A stretch of DNA of 64,000 bases. It comes from UBA6136 sp044350805 (lineage in GTDB: Bacteria > Pseudomonadota > Gammaproteobacteria > Methylococcales > Methylococcaceae). The notes below the pieces were generated by a model. The model saw only the letters and a program-made list of their open reading frames with translations. It was not told the origin of the DNA and did not search any database. The stretch is taken from contig JBILGU010000008.1 of assembly GCA_044350805.1 (NCBI GenBank), positions 1 through 64,000 of the forward strand. The letters are read 5' to 3'. Of this stretch, positions 44,293 to 53,826 are shown in pieces. Each line of letters begins with the position of its first letter. Position 1 is the stretch's first letter. The position numbers and the translations under genes were made by a program.

Positions 44293-45689
44293 TGCTCAAG
44301 ATCTACAACACACTGTCGCGACAGAAAGAAGTTCTCGTTCCTATTGAACCTGGAAAGCTTCGGATGTATGTCTGTGGGATGACGGTCTATGACTACTGTC
44401 ATTTGGGTCATGCACGCGTCATGGTGGCCTTTGATGTGGTGGCCCGTCATCTAAGGGCGTCCGGTTTTGAGTTGACCTATGTCCGCAACATCACGGACAT
44501 CGATGACAAAATCATTCAGCGGGCCAATGAAAATGGTGAGACATTTCAGGCTTTAACTGAACGTTTTATCGACGCAATGCACCAGGATGAACGTGCACTG
44601 GGTGTTTTGCCACCGGATCATGAACCTAAAGCGACCCAATCGATTCACGAAATCCTAGAGATGATTGGGATCTTGATCGCCAAGGGGCATGCCTATGTCG
44701 GCTCAAACGGGGATGTGTTCTATTCGGTTCAGAGCTTTGCCACGTATGGACGCCTTTCAGGGAAGCAACTTGAGGACCTCCAATCAGGATCACGCGTCGA
44801 TGTAGACGATGCCAAGAGGGATCCATTGGATTTTGTGCTGTGGAAAATGGCCAAACCGGGTGAGCCTTCCTGGGATTCTCCCTGGGGACAAGGAAGACCG
44901 GGATGGCATATTGAATGTTCGGCTATGTCGACCTGCTGCCTGGGTCATCATTTTGATATACATGGCGGTGGCATGGATCTTCAGTTTCCTCATCATGAGA
45001 ATGAAATCGCCCAAAGTGAGGGTGCGACCGGCGAAAAATTTGTTAATGTCTGGATGCATAACGGATTTGTCCGGGTCAATGAGGAGAAAATGTCCAAGTC
45101 TTTGGGCAATTTTTTCACCGTCAGAGAGGTGCTTAAGCAGTATCGCCCTGAGGTCATACGCTTCTTTATCTTGAACAGCCACTATAGAAGTCCTCTGAAC
45201 TACAGTCAGGACACCTTGAATGAGGCTCTTGCAGGTCTCACCCGTCTGTATACGGCACTGCGTGATTTACCCGTCGCATCATTGAATCCAGATTTCGGCG
45301 GTGATGATTACGGCGCCAGGTTCAAAGAGGCGATGGATGATGATTTTAATTCGGCCGAGGCTTTAGCCGTCCTTTTTGATCTGGCTCGGGAGATTAATCG
45401 TCAAAAAGCGATAGACCCAGACCGTTCGACTCTCCTTGCATCACGTCTTCGAGGTCTAGCCTCCCATATAGGGCTTTTGGAGACGGATCCCGAGCTCTTC
45501 CTCAAGAGCCCCGCCGCCACTGGATCAACCGATTTATCCGATGAGCAGATTGAGGGGCTGATTCTTGCCCGGCAGGAGGCCAAGACCCAAAAGAACTGGC
45601 CAGAGGCAGATCGCATTCGGAAAGAACTGGCGGATCAGGGCATCGTGCTGGAAGACAGTGCGGGAAAAACAACCTGGCGCCGAGAGTGA
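44292..45689 (+). CDS. cysS: Cysteinyl-tRNA synthetase
   Basis: CysRS of 465 residues. MYVCGMTVYDYCHLGHARVM holds the zinc ligand and HIGH-type motif; GWHIECSAM and HHENEIAQSE complete the zinc site, and KMSKSLGNFFTVRE is the KMSKS loop. Length and motifs are normal. Its start overlaps the gltX stop by one base, so the two synthetases are coupled. Confidence 0.98.
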   Translation: MLKIYNTLSRQKEVLVPIEPGKLRMYVCGMTVYDYCHLGHARVMVAFDVVARHLRASGFELTYVRNITDIDDKIIQRANENGETFQALTERFIDAMHQDERALGVLPPDHEPKATQSIHEILEMIGILIAKGHAYVGSNGDVFYSVQSFATYGRLSGKQLEDLQSGSRVDVDDAKRDPLDFVLWKMAKPGEPSWDSPWGQGRPGWHIECSAMSTCCLGHHFDIHGGGMDLQFPHHENEIAQSEGATGEKFVNVWMHNGFVRVNEEKMSKSLGNFFTVREVLKQYRPEVIRFFILNSHYRSPLNYSQDTLNEALAGLTRLYTALRDLPVASLNPDFGGDDYGARFKEAMDDDFNSAEALAVLFDLAREINRQKAIDPDRSTLLASRLRGLASHIGLLETDPELFLKSPAATGSTDLSDEQIEGLILARQEAKTQKNWPEADRIRKELADQGIVLEDSAGKTTWRRE

Positions 45690-45744
45690 ACCCTCGGACA
45701 ACTTGGAGTCTAAGAATTACTCATATTCGTATAGGAGACTGATC

Positions 45745-46008
45745 ATGATGAAGTTTGTCTTGTTACTTGTTGCTCTTTCCCCGGTTGTCTTCCTTATTGG
45801 GCTAGTAAAACCCAAATGGATCCTTTTCTGGATGAAGGAACCTGACCGGCTGATTGCATCAAGCCTCGGATTATTGATGTTCATGGGGACTTTTACTTAT
45901 TACTCCGAGTTACGCGTGCAGCACAAGGCAGAGCAGGATGCCATGCAGTCAGAAAGAGAAAAATCACCGGAACAATCCAATGACCTGCATCTCAATACCG
46001 CTCGTTGA
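45745..46008 (+). CDS. Small two-helix membrane protein, unknown
   Basis: The ATG at 45745 follows ATAGGAGA by a good distance and yields 87 residues; an ATG three bases later is an alternative. Two hydrophobic helices (FVLLLVALSPVVFLIGLV and LIASSLGLLMFMGTFTYY) are followed by a charged tail rich in E, Q and K. The PKWILFWMKEPDRL segment between them recalls small proteins of unknown function in proteobacteria. It lies between cysS and mrp. Confidence 0.7.
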   Translation: MMKFVLLLVALSPVVFLIGLVKPKWILFWMKEPDRLIASSLGLLMFMGTFTYYSELRVQHKAEQDAMQSEREKSPEQSNDLHLNTAR

Positions 46009-46049
46009 GAATCATTGCAGCTGCTGCGATAACGTCTTGAGTGATGCCC

Positions 46050-47138
46050 ATGTCTTTTGACGCATCGACCATCCAAGATATCTTGAGGGGTTGGACTGAT
46101 CCTGTTCTGGGCATGGATTTAGTCACGGCGAAAATGGTCGGCCCCATCACGGTTTCAAAGACTGCAATTCGGGTCGAGGTAGTGCTGGGCTATCCCTTGT
46201 CATCAGCTTCTTCTTCAGTCTTGGCTGATGCCCTGAGATCCCGAATCAGTGAAGCGACAGGTTTGACGGAAATAGCCGTCAGCGTGACCAGCAAGATCGT
46301 TTCACACGCTGTTCAAAAGAACCTCAAGCCTCTCCAGGGGATCCGCAATATCATCGCGGTAGCTTCCGGAAAAGGTGGGGTAGGAAAGTCCACCACGGCC
46401 ATTAACCTGGCGACTGCGCTTGCGGGGGAAGGGGCATCAGTAGGCCTTCTGGATGCCGATATCTACGGGCCCAGTGTGCCACACATGCTGGGTTTGTCAG
46501 GTCGTCCTGAACTTGATGGCAATCTGATTCAACCGCATGAAGCCTTTGGCATGAAGGTGATGTCCATTGGATTCTTGGTCGAAGAGGATCAGGCCATGAT
46601 CTGGCGCGGTCCTATGGTGACCGGTGCATTGCAGCAGCTCTTGAACCAGACAGCTTGGGGCGACCTTGATTATCTGGTCATTGATTTGCCCCCTGGAACG
46701 GGTGATGTGCAATTGTCTCTTGCCCAACAGATCCCGGTATCCGGAGCCGTCATTGTGACCACCCCTCAGGATATTGCCTTGCTGGATGCTCAGCGGGGAT
46801 TAACCATGTTCCGTAAGGTAGGTATTCCGGTGCTTGGGATTATTGAGAACATGAGTATCCACATTTGCTCAAACTGTGGGCATCAGGAACATTTATTTGG
46901 TGCTGGCGGCGGTTCGCGGATGGCTGAACAATACCAGACAGAGTTGCTCGGATCGCTTCCGCTGGACATGCAGATCCGTGAGCAAGCCGATAGCGGTAAG
47001 CCTTTGGTCTTGGCACAACCCGAACATCCTGCAGCCACACTGTATCGGGACCTTGCAGTCCGTGTAGCTGGGAGACTGGCTCTTCTCTCGCGCGATTACA
47101 GCTCCCGATTCCCGACGATATCCATCGTGAATGACTAA
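46050..47138 (+). CDS. mrp: Iron-sulphur cluster carrier Mrp/ApbC
   Basis: Mrp is a P-loop ATPase that carries [4Fe-4S] clusters. An N-terminal DUF59/MIP18-like region (residues 1-90) precedes SGKGGVGKSTTAINLA, a deviant Walker A. DIYGPSVPHML and the paired cluster-binding cysteines in HICSNCGHQEHLFG follow. Three in-frame starts (GTG 46041, ATG 46044, ATG 46050) are possible; I list the last. Confidence 0.95.
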   Translation: MSFDASTIQDILRGWTDPVLGMDLVTAKMVGPITVSKTAIRVEVVLGYPLSSASSSVLADALRSRISEATGLTEIAVSVTSKIVSHAVQKNLKPLQGIRNIIAVASGKGGVGKSTTAINLATALAGEGASVGLLDADIYGPSVPHMLGLSGRPELDGNLIQPHEAFGMKVMSIGFLVEEDQAMIWRGPMVTGALQQLLNQTAWGDLDYLVIDLPPGTGDVQLSLAQQIPVSGAVIVTTPQDIALLDAQRGLTMFRKVGIPVLGIIENMSIHICSNCGHQEHLFGAGGGSRMAEQYQTELLGSLPLDMQIREQADSGKPLVLAQPEHPAATLYRDLAVRVAGRLALLSRDYSSRFPTISIVND

Positions 47139-47216
47139 GCCTTCACATTTGCCGGTTCAGGGGAAAAATCTACAACCACTGCTCCAACGCCGGACCGGTC
47201 CCATAAATTCGGTCTG

Positions 47217-48587
47217 ATGAGAGTCGCAAACAAGCGTCGGAGGGAGTTTATTCGGTTATCGCTGACTTCGATGGCGACTCTCGGCATGCTTCCCCTTAAT
47301 CGTGCCGTTGCCTCTGTGATGAGTGCAGATGTACTCGTCATTGGTGCTGGAATTTCGGGTCTTGCCGCTGCCAAAGATCTCGTTTCAAAAGGCAAACACG
47401 TTATTGTTTTGGAGGCCCAGCAAGTCATCGGTGGAAGAATTCTGACCGATCGTTCGCTTGGTTCGTCTCTCGATCTGGGTGCATCCTGGATCCATGGGAT
47501 CAACCAAAATCCACTCTCCTCGATTGCGTCCTCACTCAGTCTAAAAACATCTCCCACGGACTATGACGCCATCCAACGGTATGACTTTGATGGTCGAAAA
47601 ATCACAGAGTCTGAAGGCCGAGCGCTCGAAGGCCGGTTTGATGCCCTTTTAGACGAGATCAATCAAGTCCAGAAGCGGACCAAGGTCGACCGTTCACTTG
47701 GAACAACGATTGACGAACTTCTTCGATCCACCAACGATTCTGGCTTTGATCTGAGGGGGATTCACTATTCAATCAACACTGAGATTGAGCACGAGTATGC
47801 GGCTGACGTGAGTCGCATGTCTCTCAAGTATTGGAATCAGGATGAGTCATTCCCTGGTGGGGACATTCTCCTTCCTGGGGGTTTTGATGCCATCATCCAT
47901 TTTTTAGCACAGGGTCTCGATATACGGACCTCATCGGTCGTCGAGGAGATCGAATACAAGGGCAGCGAGGTCAATGTTAAGACATCGACTGGTCTCTATA
48001 CGGCTCCAAGGGTCATCGTTACCTTGCCTTTGGGGGTCTTAAAGGCCGGTGCAGTGAAATTCTCACCCTCTTTGCCCGCCCCTCATTTGGCCGCAATCAG
48101 TCGGCTGGGTATGGGGCTTCTCAACAAGCTATACCTGAGATTTCCAAGAAACTTCTGGGGAAGCAGAGATCAGCTTCTGGGCTATGTGGGTCTTGAGCAG
48201 GGGCAGTGGGCCGAATGGTACGATTTTCAGCGAGTCACTCAGGAACCGATTCTGCTCGGATTTAACGTTGCATCATTCGCTGCTACGGTTGAAGGCTGGT
48301 CAGATGCCCAAACCGTTGCGAGTGCAATGAAAGTGCTCAGGACGATGTTCGGTTCATCCATACCTGAGCCGCAAGGCTACCAACTGACACGTTGGGGTAA
48401 AAATCCCTGGGCCATGGGATCGTATTCCTATTTACCAGTGGATGGGCGGCCCCGTGATTGCGATGTTCTATCGCGTCCCGTGAGGTCAAAGCTTTTTTTT
48501 GCAGGTGAGCACACGAACAAACCATTCATAGGTACTGCCCACGGTGCGTATTTTTCTGGTTTAAAAGCCAGTCGGTTGATCAGGTAA
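47217..48587 (+). CDS. Exported flavin-containing amine oxidase
   Basis: The N-terminus has a twin-arginine-like signal KRRREFIRLSLTSMATLGML, followed by the FAD-binding VLVIGAGISGLAAAKDL and the flavin amine-oxidase C-terminus FFAGEHTNKPFIGTAHGAY. GGRILTDRSLG and ASWIHG are typical of polyamine/monoamine oxidases. The 456-residue enzyme would oxidise an amine in the periplasm and release hydrogen peroxide. Substrate not readable. The next gene encodes a secreted cysteine-type protein of unknown role. Confidence 0.85.
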   Translation: MRVANKRRREFIRLSLTSMATLGMLPLNRAVASVMSADVLVIGAGISGLAAAKDLVSKGKHVIVLEAQQVIGGRILTDRSLGSSLDLGASWIHGINQNPLSSIASSLSLKTSPTDYDAIQRYDFDGRKITESEGRALEGRFDALLDEINQVQKRTKVDRSLGTTIDELLRSTNDSGFDLRGIHYSINTEIEHEYAADVSRMSLKYWNQDESFPGGDILLPGGFDAIIHFLAQGLDIRTSSVVEEIEYKGSEVNVKTSTGLYTAPRVIVTLPLGVLKAGAVKFSPSLPAPHLAAISRLGMGLLNKLYLRFPRNFWGSRDQLLGYVGLEQGQWAEWYDFQRVTQEPILLGFNVASFAATVEGWSDAQTVASAMKVLRTMFGSSIPEPQGYQLTRWGKNPWAMGSYSYLPVDGRPRDCDVLSRPVRSKLFFAGEHTNKPFIGTAHGAYFSGLKASRLIR

Positions 48588-48623
48588 GACAGCTTCAGGA
48601 TCTTTGAACTTCAGCTGAGCCTC

Positions 48624-50012
48624 ATGGGAAGAATTCACTCTTTATTCGTGGTCACGACCCTGCTCACACTGGGAATGAGTGATTGTCTCGGTGCATCAGG
48701 AAGCTGTACCCAGAATCGCTTGGATGGGACGTCGATACCGACCACCACTTTTACGATCTCGCCCGCTAAAAGCGTCACCCCCTACTATCAGTGGAACAAC
48801 AACCTCGGATACTGCGGAGAGGTGTCTCTCATCCAGGCCGGGATGAACCAAGGACAGTGGATGTCACAGTATCAAGCCAGACTCCTTTGTGGGTCAGGTT
48901 TGTCCCAATCAGGTCCTGAAGGTGGGTGTGCCAGGCACAAGTCAAGACCTAACTTCAACGCACAGCTGCTTTTAGAGCCACGGGGCAAAGGGACTTCTGG
49001 TCGACGCGCCTTCTCAAGTGCTCAAGACTGCCTGTCAAATGCACGATTGGTCAGCACGGCTTATCCTTCTTTGTCGGGTTATAAAAGACCCAACGTGGGC
49101 CTCTCAGGATTCCAGGATTATATGACCTGGATAAAGGCTGAAGTCATTGCGGGTCACCAAGTCACCATGGGGGTTCTCATGGCAGATGGGGATGATGCTC
49201 AGTATGACCACATTGTCACTGTCACCGGAATTGGGACCAATCATTCGGTGAGCGATGCATCGTATTATGGCGATGACGTCTTACTCTTTGATGATCATGG
49301 CCTTTACACGCTGCAAGGCAATCAGGCGGGGACGAATCCGGCGATTCCACTTGGAGCGGGTGAGGATGCGATGGGTTGTACGCCCTATGTTTTTGGCTAT
49401 ACGTTTGATAGCTTGGGTGCTACTCGAAAAACAGCGAATGCGAGAGATGCTCAGGCTTACTCTATTCTGATTCCAGGCGTAACGCCTACCTATACCCTCG
49501 CTGGGGGCGATGGATACAAGACCGTCACCCGAATCACAGGCCACAACTATGCGTTTTCTGTCAGTGCCGCCATCGATCATTCGGCAGGTGGTCCATTCCT
49601 TGTGCCCATCCGTCTGAGTATTCCCGAAGCGACTGTAACAAACGGTATTCCTAACCCGCGGGATCCCATAGCGGGTTGGCAATATGAAAACGCAATGATT
49701 GGTCAGAGTGAAACGGGAGAGGGCTGTACAAATATCCCTCCGGCATTTCCGATGAGCCCCTTGCCCCTCCAAGTTGATCTCTTCGGATTGACCCCGGGCG
49801 TGAGCTATAACCTTTATGAGTATGACTTACCTGGACTTACGGAAACCGGACCGGCCGCTTTGGGCGTGCCGACGGAAAACTTTAATGCCAATGCATCGCG
49901 GGCATCGCGTGTGATCCATCTGACTGCAAAGACTTCAACGTATACAACGAGTGTGAGCCGTCGATCAGACCAGATCATTGTGTTTAGGGCGGTACCCGCA
50001 TCAGCCCCCTAA
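48624..50012 (+). CDS. Secreted papain-fold-like protein of unknown function
   Basis: The protein (462 residues) has a signal peptide and a first region with a candidate catalytic triad: C64 in NNLGYCGEVSLIQAGMNQG, H196 in YDHIVTVTGIG, and D223/D224 in LLFDDHGLY. This order (Cys, His, Asp) and the residues after C64 suggest a papain/C39-like peptidase or transglutaminase fold. The C-terminal half (about 290-455) is beta-rich and Gly/Thr/Pro-rich, like a carbohydrate- or surface-binding domain. I do not know the family. It follows the amine oxidase by 36 bases. Confidence 0.55.
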   Translation: MGRIHSLFVVTTLLTLGMSDCLGASGSCTQNRLDGTSIPTTTFTISPAKSVTPYYQWNNNLGYCGEVSLIQAGMNQGQWMSQYQARLLCGSGLSQSGPEGGCARHKSRPNFNAQLLLEPRGKGTSGRRAFSSAQDCLSNARLVSTAYPSLSGYKRPNVGLSGFQDYMTWIKAEVIAGHQVTMGVLMADGDDAQYDHIVTVTGIGTNHSVSDASYYGDDVLLFDDHGLYTLQGNQAGTNPAIPLGAGEDAMGCTPYVFGYTFDSLGATRKTANARDAQAYSILIPGVTPTYTLAGGDGYKTVTRITGHNYAFSVSAAIDHSAGGPFLVPIRLSIPEATVTNGIPNPRDPIAGWQYENAMIGQSETGEGCTNIPPAFPMSPLPLQVDLFGLTPGVSYNLYEYDLPGLTETGPAALGVPTENFNANASRASRVIHLTAKTSTYTTSVSRRSDQIIVFRAVPASAP

Positions 50013-50090
50013 GTGTGCAACTCCACGCCTCTCGGCGACCGGCAATGATCTGCTCCAGGGGAGCACGGTAGAATGTGACTTCAAAGGCAT

Positions 50091-50111
50091 AGCTCTTTGG
50101 GCAAAGCTTTT
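50091..50111 (+). terminator. Weak terminator after the papain-like gene
   Basis: AGCTCTTT pairs imperfectly (one bulge) with AAAGCT around GGGC, followed by TTTT. This is a modest Rho-independent signal, 80 bases past the stop and before dcd. Confidence 0.4.
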
Positions 50112-50154
50112 ACGACCGGTACAACGTTTTTGACTATCGAGGTGGAATCAACTG

Positions 50155-50721
50155 ATGGGAATCAAATCGGATCGATGGATCCGCCAGATGGCGGAAGAAA
50201 AGGACATGATCTCTCCCTTTGAGCCAGGGCAGGTCAGGCGGGATGGCGATAGCCGAATGATTTCCTATGGCACGTCAAGCTATGGTTACGATGTGCGTTG
50301 TTCGAACGAGTTCAAGATCTTTACCAACATCAATTCTGCAATTGTTGATCCCAAGCAGTTTGACCAAAGTAGTTTTGTTGATGTTCAACAGGATGTTTGT
50401 ATCATTCCTCCGAATTCATTTGCATTAGCCAGAACCGTAGAGTTTTTCAAGATTCCACGAGATGTTTTGGTGATCTGCCTTGGAAAAAGCACCTACGCTC
50501 GCTGTGGCATCATCGTAAATGTCACGCCGCTTGAACCAGAGTGGGAAGGGCACGTCACATTGGAATTTTCCAATACGACACCTTTGCCGGCCAAAATTTA
50601 CGCTAACGAAGGCGTCGCGCAGATGCTTTTTATCGGTGCTGATGAAGTTTGTGAAACCTCTTACCGTGACCGTGGAGGAAAATATCAAGGTCAGGTTGGC
50701 GTCACCCTTCCAAAAGCCTGA
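50155..50721 (+). CDS. dcd: dCTP deaminase
   Basis: Dcd deaminates dCTP to dUTP for thymidylate synthesis. The 188-residue protein has SYGYDVRCSNEF, the substrate loop GKSTYARCGIIVNVTPLEPEWEGHV with the catalytic glutamate in PLEPEWEG, and LEFSNTTPLPAKIYA. A GAGGTGG site precedes the ATG. It lies 17 bases before hemL. Confidence 0.97.
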   Translation: MGIKSDRWIRQMAEEKDMISPFEPGQVRRDGDSRMISYGTSSYGYDVRCSNEFKIFTNINSAIVDPKQFDQSSFVDVQQDVCIIPPNSFALARTVEFFKIPRDVLVICLGKSTYARCGIIVNVTPLEPEWEGHVTLEFSNTTPLPAKIYANEGVAQMLFIGADEVCETSYRDRGGKYQGQVGVTLPKA

Positions 50722-50738
50722 ATCCCTTTGAGGTCACC

Positions 50739-52016
50739 ATGTCGAATTTAGAACTCTTTCAGCGCGCACAGAAGGTGATTCCGGGGGGGGTCAACTCGCC
50801 TGTCCGTGCATTCAAGGGCGTGGGTGGAACCCCCGTTTTTTTTAAGAAAGCCCAAGGGGCTTATGTCTGGGCTGACGATGGAACCCAGTACGTCGATTAT
50901 GTTGGCTCTTGGGGTCCTATGGTTCTGGGACATGCGCATCCAGAGGTTTTGAGGGCGGTGCATGAGGCGGTGGACGAAGGCTTAAGTTTCGGCGCGCCAA
51001 CGGTTCGTGAAACCCTCATGGCGGAAAAGGTCCTGAAACTGGTGCCTTCCATGGATTTGGTCCGTATGGTGAGCTCGGGGACCGAAGCCACCATGAGCGC
51101 CATCCGCCTGGCCAGAGGTTTTACCGGCAGGGATACGATCGTCAAATTTGAGGGGTGCTATCACGGCCATTCTGACTCCCTTCTGGTAAAGGCAGGTTCA
51201 GGTGCGTTGACTCTGGGTGTCCCAAGCTCACCGGGGGTTCCTGAAGGACTTGCCCGACATACGATCACATTGACTTATAACGATGCTGATCAAGTGCGTC
51301 GGTTATTTGCCTCGGAAGGATCCCAAATTGCTTGTGTCATTGTCGAACCTATAGCCGGCAACATGAATTGTGTCCCACCGGTTCCTGGGTTTCTGGAAAC
51401 CTTGCGCGAGGTCTGCGACGCCTCGGGTGCCGTTCTGATTTTTGATGAAGTCATGACGGGTTTCCGAGTTTCACTGGGAGGAGCGCAAGGCCACTATGGG
51501 ATTCATCCTGACCTGACGACCTTAGGCAAGGTGATTGGTGGCGGGATGCCTGTGGGTGCCTTTGGCGGCAGGGCAGAGATCATGGCGCATCTTGCGCCGC
51601 TAGGACCTGTGTATCAGGCGGGGACTCTGTCGGGAAATCCTGTGGCCATGGCGGCGGGGCTAAAGACACTTGAACTGGTGGAAAGCCCCGGGTTTTTCGA
51701 GGCGCTTTCCCTCAAGACAGAACAATTGATGTCGGGTCTTAAGGACCACGCCCATTCTGCTGGGATTCCCTTCACAACCAATTGTGTGGGTGGAATGTTT
51801 GGTCTGTTCTTCACGGATCGACCGAATGTTCATTCTTTTCAGGACGTCATGTCCTGTGACACGACTCGTTTCAATCAGTTCTTTCATGGCATGTTGGCAG
51901 AGGGGGTTTATCTGGCCCCTTCGGCATTTGAAGCGGGATTCGTTTCAGCCGCACATGACGATGTCGCTCTTGAAAAGACCCTGGCGGCTGCAGAAAAAGT
52001 CTTTAGTACCCTTTAA
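50739..52016 (+). CDS. hemL: Glutamate-1-semialdehyde 2,1-aminomutase
   Basis: HemL makes 5-aminolevulinate from glutamate-1-semialdehyde in the C5 haem route. The 425-residue PLP enzyme has PGGVNSPVRAFKGVGGTP at its start, GSWGPMVLGHAHP, VSSGTEATMSAIRLARG, and the PLP lysine in TTLGKVIGGGMPVGAFGG. It converges on ygfZ; a stem of GGCCAGT/ACTGGCC (52026-52044) lies at the junction. Confidence 0.98.
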   Translation: MSNLELFQRAQKVIPGGVNSPVRAFKGVGGTPVFFKKAQGAYVWADDGTQYVDYVGSWGPMVLGHAHPEVLRAVHEAVDEGLSFGAPTVRETLMAEKVLKLVPSMDLVRMVSSGTEATMSAIRLARGFTGRDTIVKFEGCYHGHSDSLLVKAGSGALTLGVPSSPGVPEGLARHTITLTYNDADQVRRLFASEGSQIACVIVEPIAGNMNCVPPVPGFLETLREVCDASGAVLIFDEVMTGFRVSLGGAQGHYGIHPDLTTLGKVIGGGMPVGAFGGRAEIMAHLAPLGPVYQAGTLSGNPVAMAAGLKTLELVESPGFFEALSLKTEQLMSGLKDHAHSAGIPFTTNCVGGMFGLFFTDRPNVHSFQDVMSCDTTRFNQFFHGMLAEGVYLAPSAFEAGFVSAAHDDVALEKTLAAAEKVFSTL

Positions 52017-52025
52017 GACCAGGCT

Positions 52026-52044
52026 GGCCAGTTACGCACTGGCC
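52026..52044. terminator. Convergent hairpin at the hemL-ygfZ junction
   Basis: GGCCAGT pairs with ACTGGCC around TACGC, covering the ygfZ stop. It could end either transcript; no T-run is present. Confidence 0.4.
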
Positions 52045-52868
52045 ACCGACGTTGCCGTGATTGGATGCGACTCGATTTCGAGCGCAATGTCTGCCTTCAA
52101 ATCATTTTTGATCACCGCAAGGCCTGTGGCGCCTCCGCCTGGAAGGTAAGCCCAGGCAACAAGCTCTCCGACGGCTTCATCGGTGGTTGCATCCTTGATC
52201 GGTGCTCCTAAGGTCGGCTGGATGACATGGTCAGTCGCAATTCGGTGGAGCGTTCGTTTCACTTTCCCCAGAAACTGGGTGCGGGTGACGATTTCCTGAC
52301 CGGTATAGCATCCCTTGTCGAAGCTGAGCCCACCGAGCCAATCCATGGACAGCATATGTGGAATGAAGCGCTCGCTAGTGTCTTTCGAGACCAAAGGTAT
52401 GCTGGCCTGTATCAAGGTCAGCCGGAAAGCCTCGCCGTGAAGGATCAAAGCCTCTGCAGGAATGGATTCCAAGGGAGCAGCGAAGAGGTTCACACCCATG
52501 GGACCTTCGATCATCCATTGATCGCCTAAGTCAAGGTCGCTCCCTTGGATCAGCCAGAGCGGAGAAAGATCACTTTCATCGCACACGCTGACTTTCGCTC
52601 TGAGGAGATACATCTTGAGGCGTTTGATCAGCGTATCGATCAGATCGCGGCTGATCACTAATCGAAAACCGCCTTCAATCCCAAGAAACCATCCATTGGC
52701 GATGACCCTTCCTTGCGCATTGCAGAATGCACCAAAAACACATTCACCTGGACCGATCTTGCGAAGATCAGGTGTGGCTTGTCCTTGGAGAAAGGTCTGG
52801 GCATCATCGCCTTCAATGCGAATGACGCCCAATGCGTCGGCTGAAATCAGCGTGAGTCTTTGCACCAT
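52032..52868 (-). CDS. ygfZ: Folate-binding protein YgfZ
   Basis: YgfZ helps assembly or repair of certain iron-sulphur enzymes, for example MiaB. The 278-residue protein is related to GcvT and has the conserved KGCYTGQEIVTR motif with its key cysteine (about residue 195). The N-terminal FLQGQATPDLRKI and GRVIANGWF are typical. It sits two bases after htpX on the same strand. Confidence 0.95.
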   Translation of the reverse strand: MVQRLTLISADALGVIRIEGDDAQTFLQGQATPDLRKIGPGECVFGAFCNAQGRVIANGWFLGIEGGFRLVISRDLIDTLIKRLKMYLLRAKVSVCDESDLSPLWLIQGSDLDLGDQWMIEGPMGVNLFAAPLESIPAEALILHGEAFRLTLIQASIPLVSKDTSERFIPHMLSMDWLGGLSFDKGCYTGQEIVTRTQFLGKVKRTLHRIATDHVIQPTLGAPIKDATTDEAVGELVAWAYLPGGGATGLAVIKNDLKADIALEIESHPITATSVASA

Positions 52869-52870
52869 TT

Positions 52871-53764
52871 TTACCGCATGGCCTCAAGGGCTTTGATTCG
52901 TTCTTCAAGCGGCGGATGGCTCAGGAACAGATGAGAAAGGCCGCCGGCAACACTGCCACTGATGCCAAAGGCGGCCATCTCACCGGGAAGATCCTGAGGT
53001 TCATGGGCCCTTTGAAGCGCACGGAGAGCATTGATCATACCCTGAGGGCCTGCGAGCTTTGCGCCACCTGCATCGGCGCGGTATTCGCGCCAGCGTGAAA
53101 AGGCCATGACGATCATCGTTGCGAGTATCGAAAGCACGATTTGCGCAATCATCTGCGTAATGTAGTAGGCAGGACCGACACCACCCCGATCATCATCACC
53201 GGATCGGAAGAGGGCGCGATCGACGATATAACCGGCAATCGTTGCAAGAAAATAGACAAACGTATTCACCACACCCTGGAGAAGACCCATGGTTACCATG
53301 TCGCCATTCGCTACATGGCTCATTTCATGTCCCAGAACGGCTTCAACTTCCTCAGGTCGCATGCGTTCTAAAAGACCTGTGCTGACAGCAACCAGGGCGT
53401 TATCCCGGCTCATGCCCGTCGCAAAGGCGTTTGGTTCTGCAACATTGAAAATGCCAACTTCAGGCATGCCGATACCGAGGGCCTTGGCTTGTCGCGCCAC
53501 CGTCTCAACCAGCCATGATTCGGTTTGGTTCCGAGGTGCCTCAATGACATAGACCCCCATGGATTGTTTGGCCATCCATTTCGACATCATGAGCGAAATA
53601 AAAGAGCCACTCATGCCGATCACGGCCGATGAGATCAGGAGATTGTCGAGTCGCAAGGGTATTCCTTGGCTCGAAAAATAATGACCTAAGCCAAAAAGAT
53701 GAAAAATCACACTCACTAAGAGGAGGACGGCTGCATTGGTCAGTAGAAACAGGAAAATACGCAT
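52871..53764 (-). CDS. htpX: Membrane metalloprotease HtpX
   Basis: I use the ATG giving MRIFLFLLTNAAVLLLVS (297 residues), since a GAGGATC precedes it and family members start here. HtpX is a zinc protease of the inner membrane induced by heat shock and removes damaged membrane proteins with FtsH. The HEXXH motif is LGHEMSHVANGD and the third ligand lies in YRADAGGAKL. Four hydrophobic helices are visible. Confidence 0.96.
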   Translation of the reverse strand: MRIFLFLLTNAAVLLLVSVIFHLFGLGHYFSSQGIPLRLDNLLISSAVIGMSGSFISLMMSKWMAKQSMGVYVIEAPRNQTESWLVETVARQAKALGIGMPEVGIFNVAEPNAFATGMSRDNALVAVSTGLLERMRPEEVEAVLGHEMSHVANGDMVTMGLLQGVVNTFVYFLATIAGYIVDRALFRSGDDDRGGVGPAYYITQMIAQIVLSILATMIVMAFSRWREYRADAGGAKLAGPQGMINALRALQRAHEPQDLPGEMAAFGISGSVAGGLSHLFLSHPPLEERIKALEAMR

Positions 53765-53826
53765 GGGACGGATCCTCAATGAAATATCCAGATACCATAA
53801 TGGGGTCATCATATAAAAAATCAACA

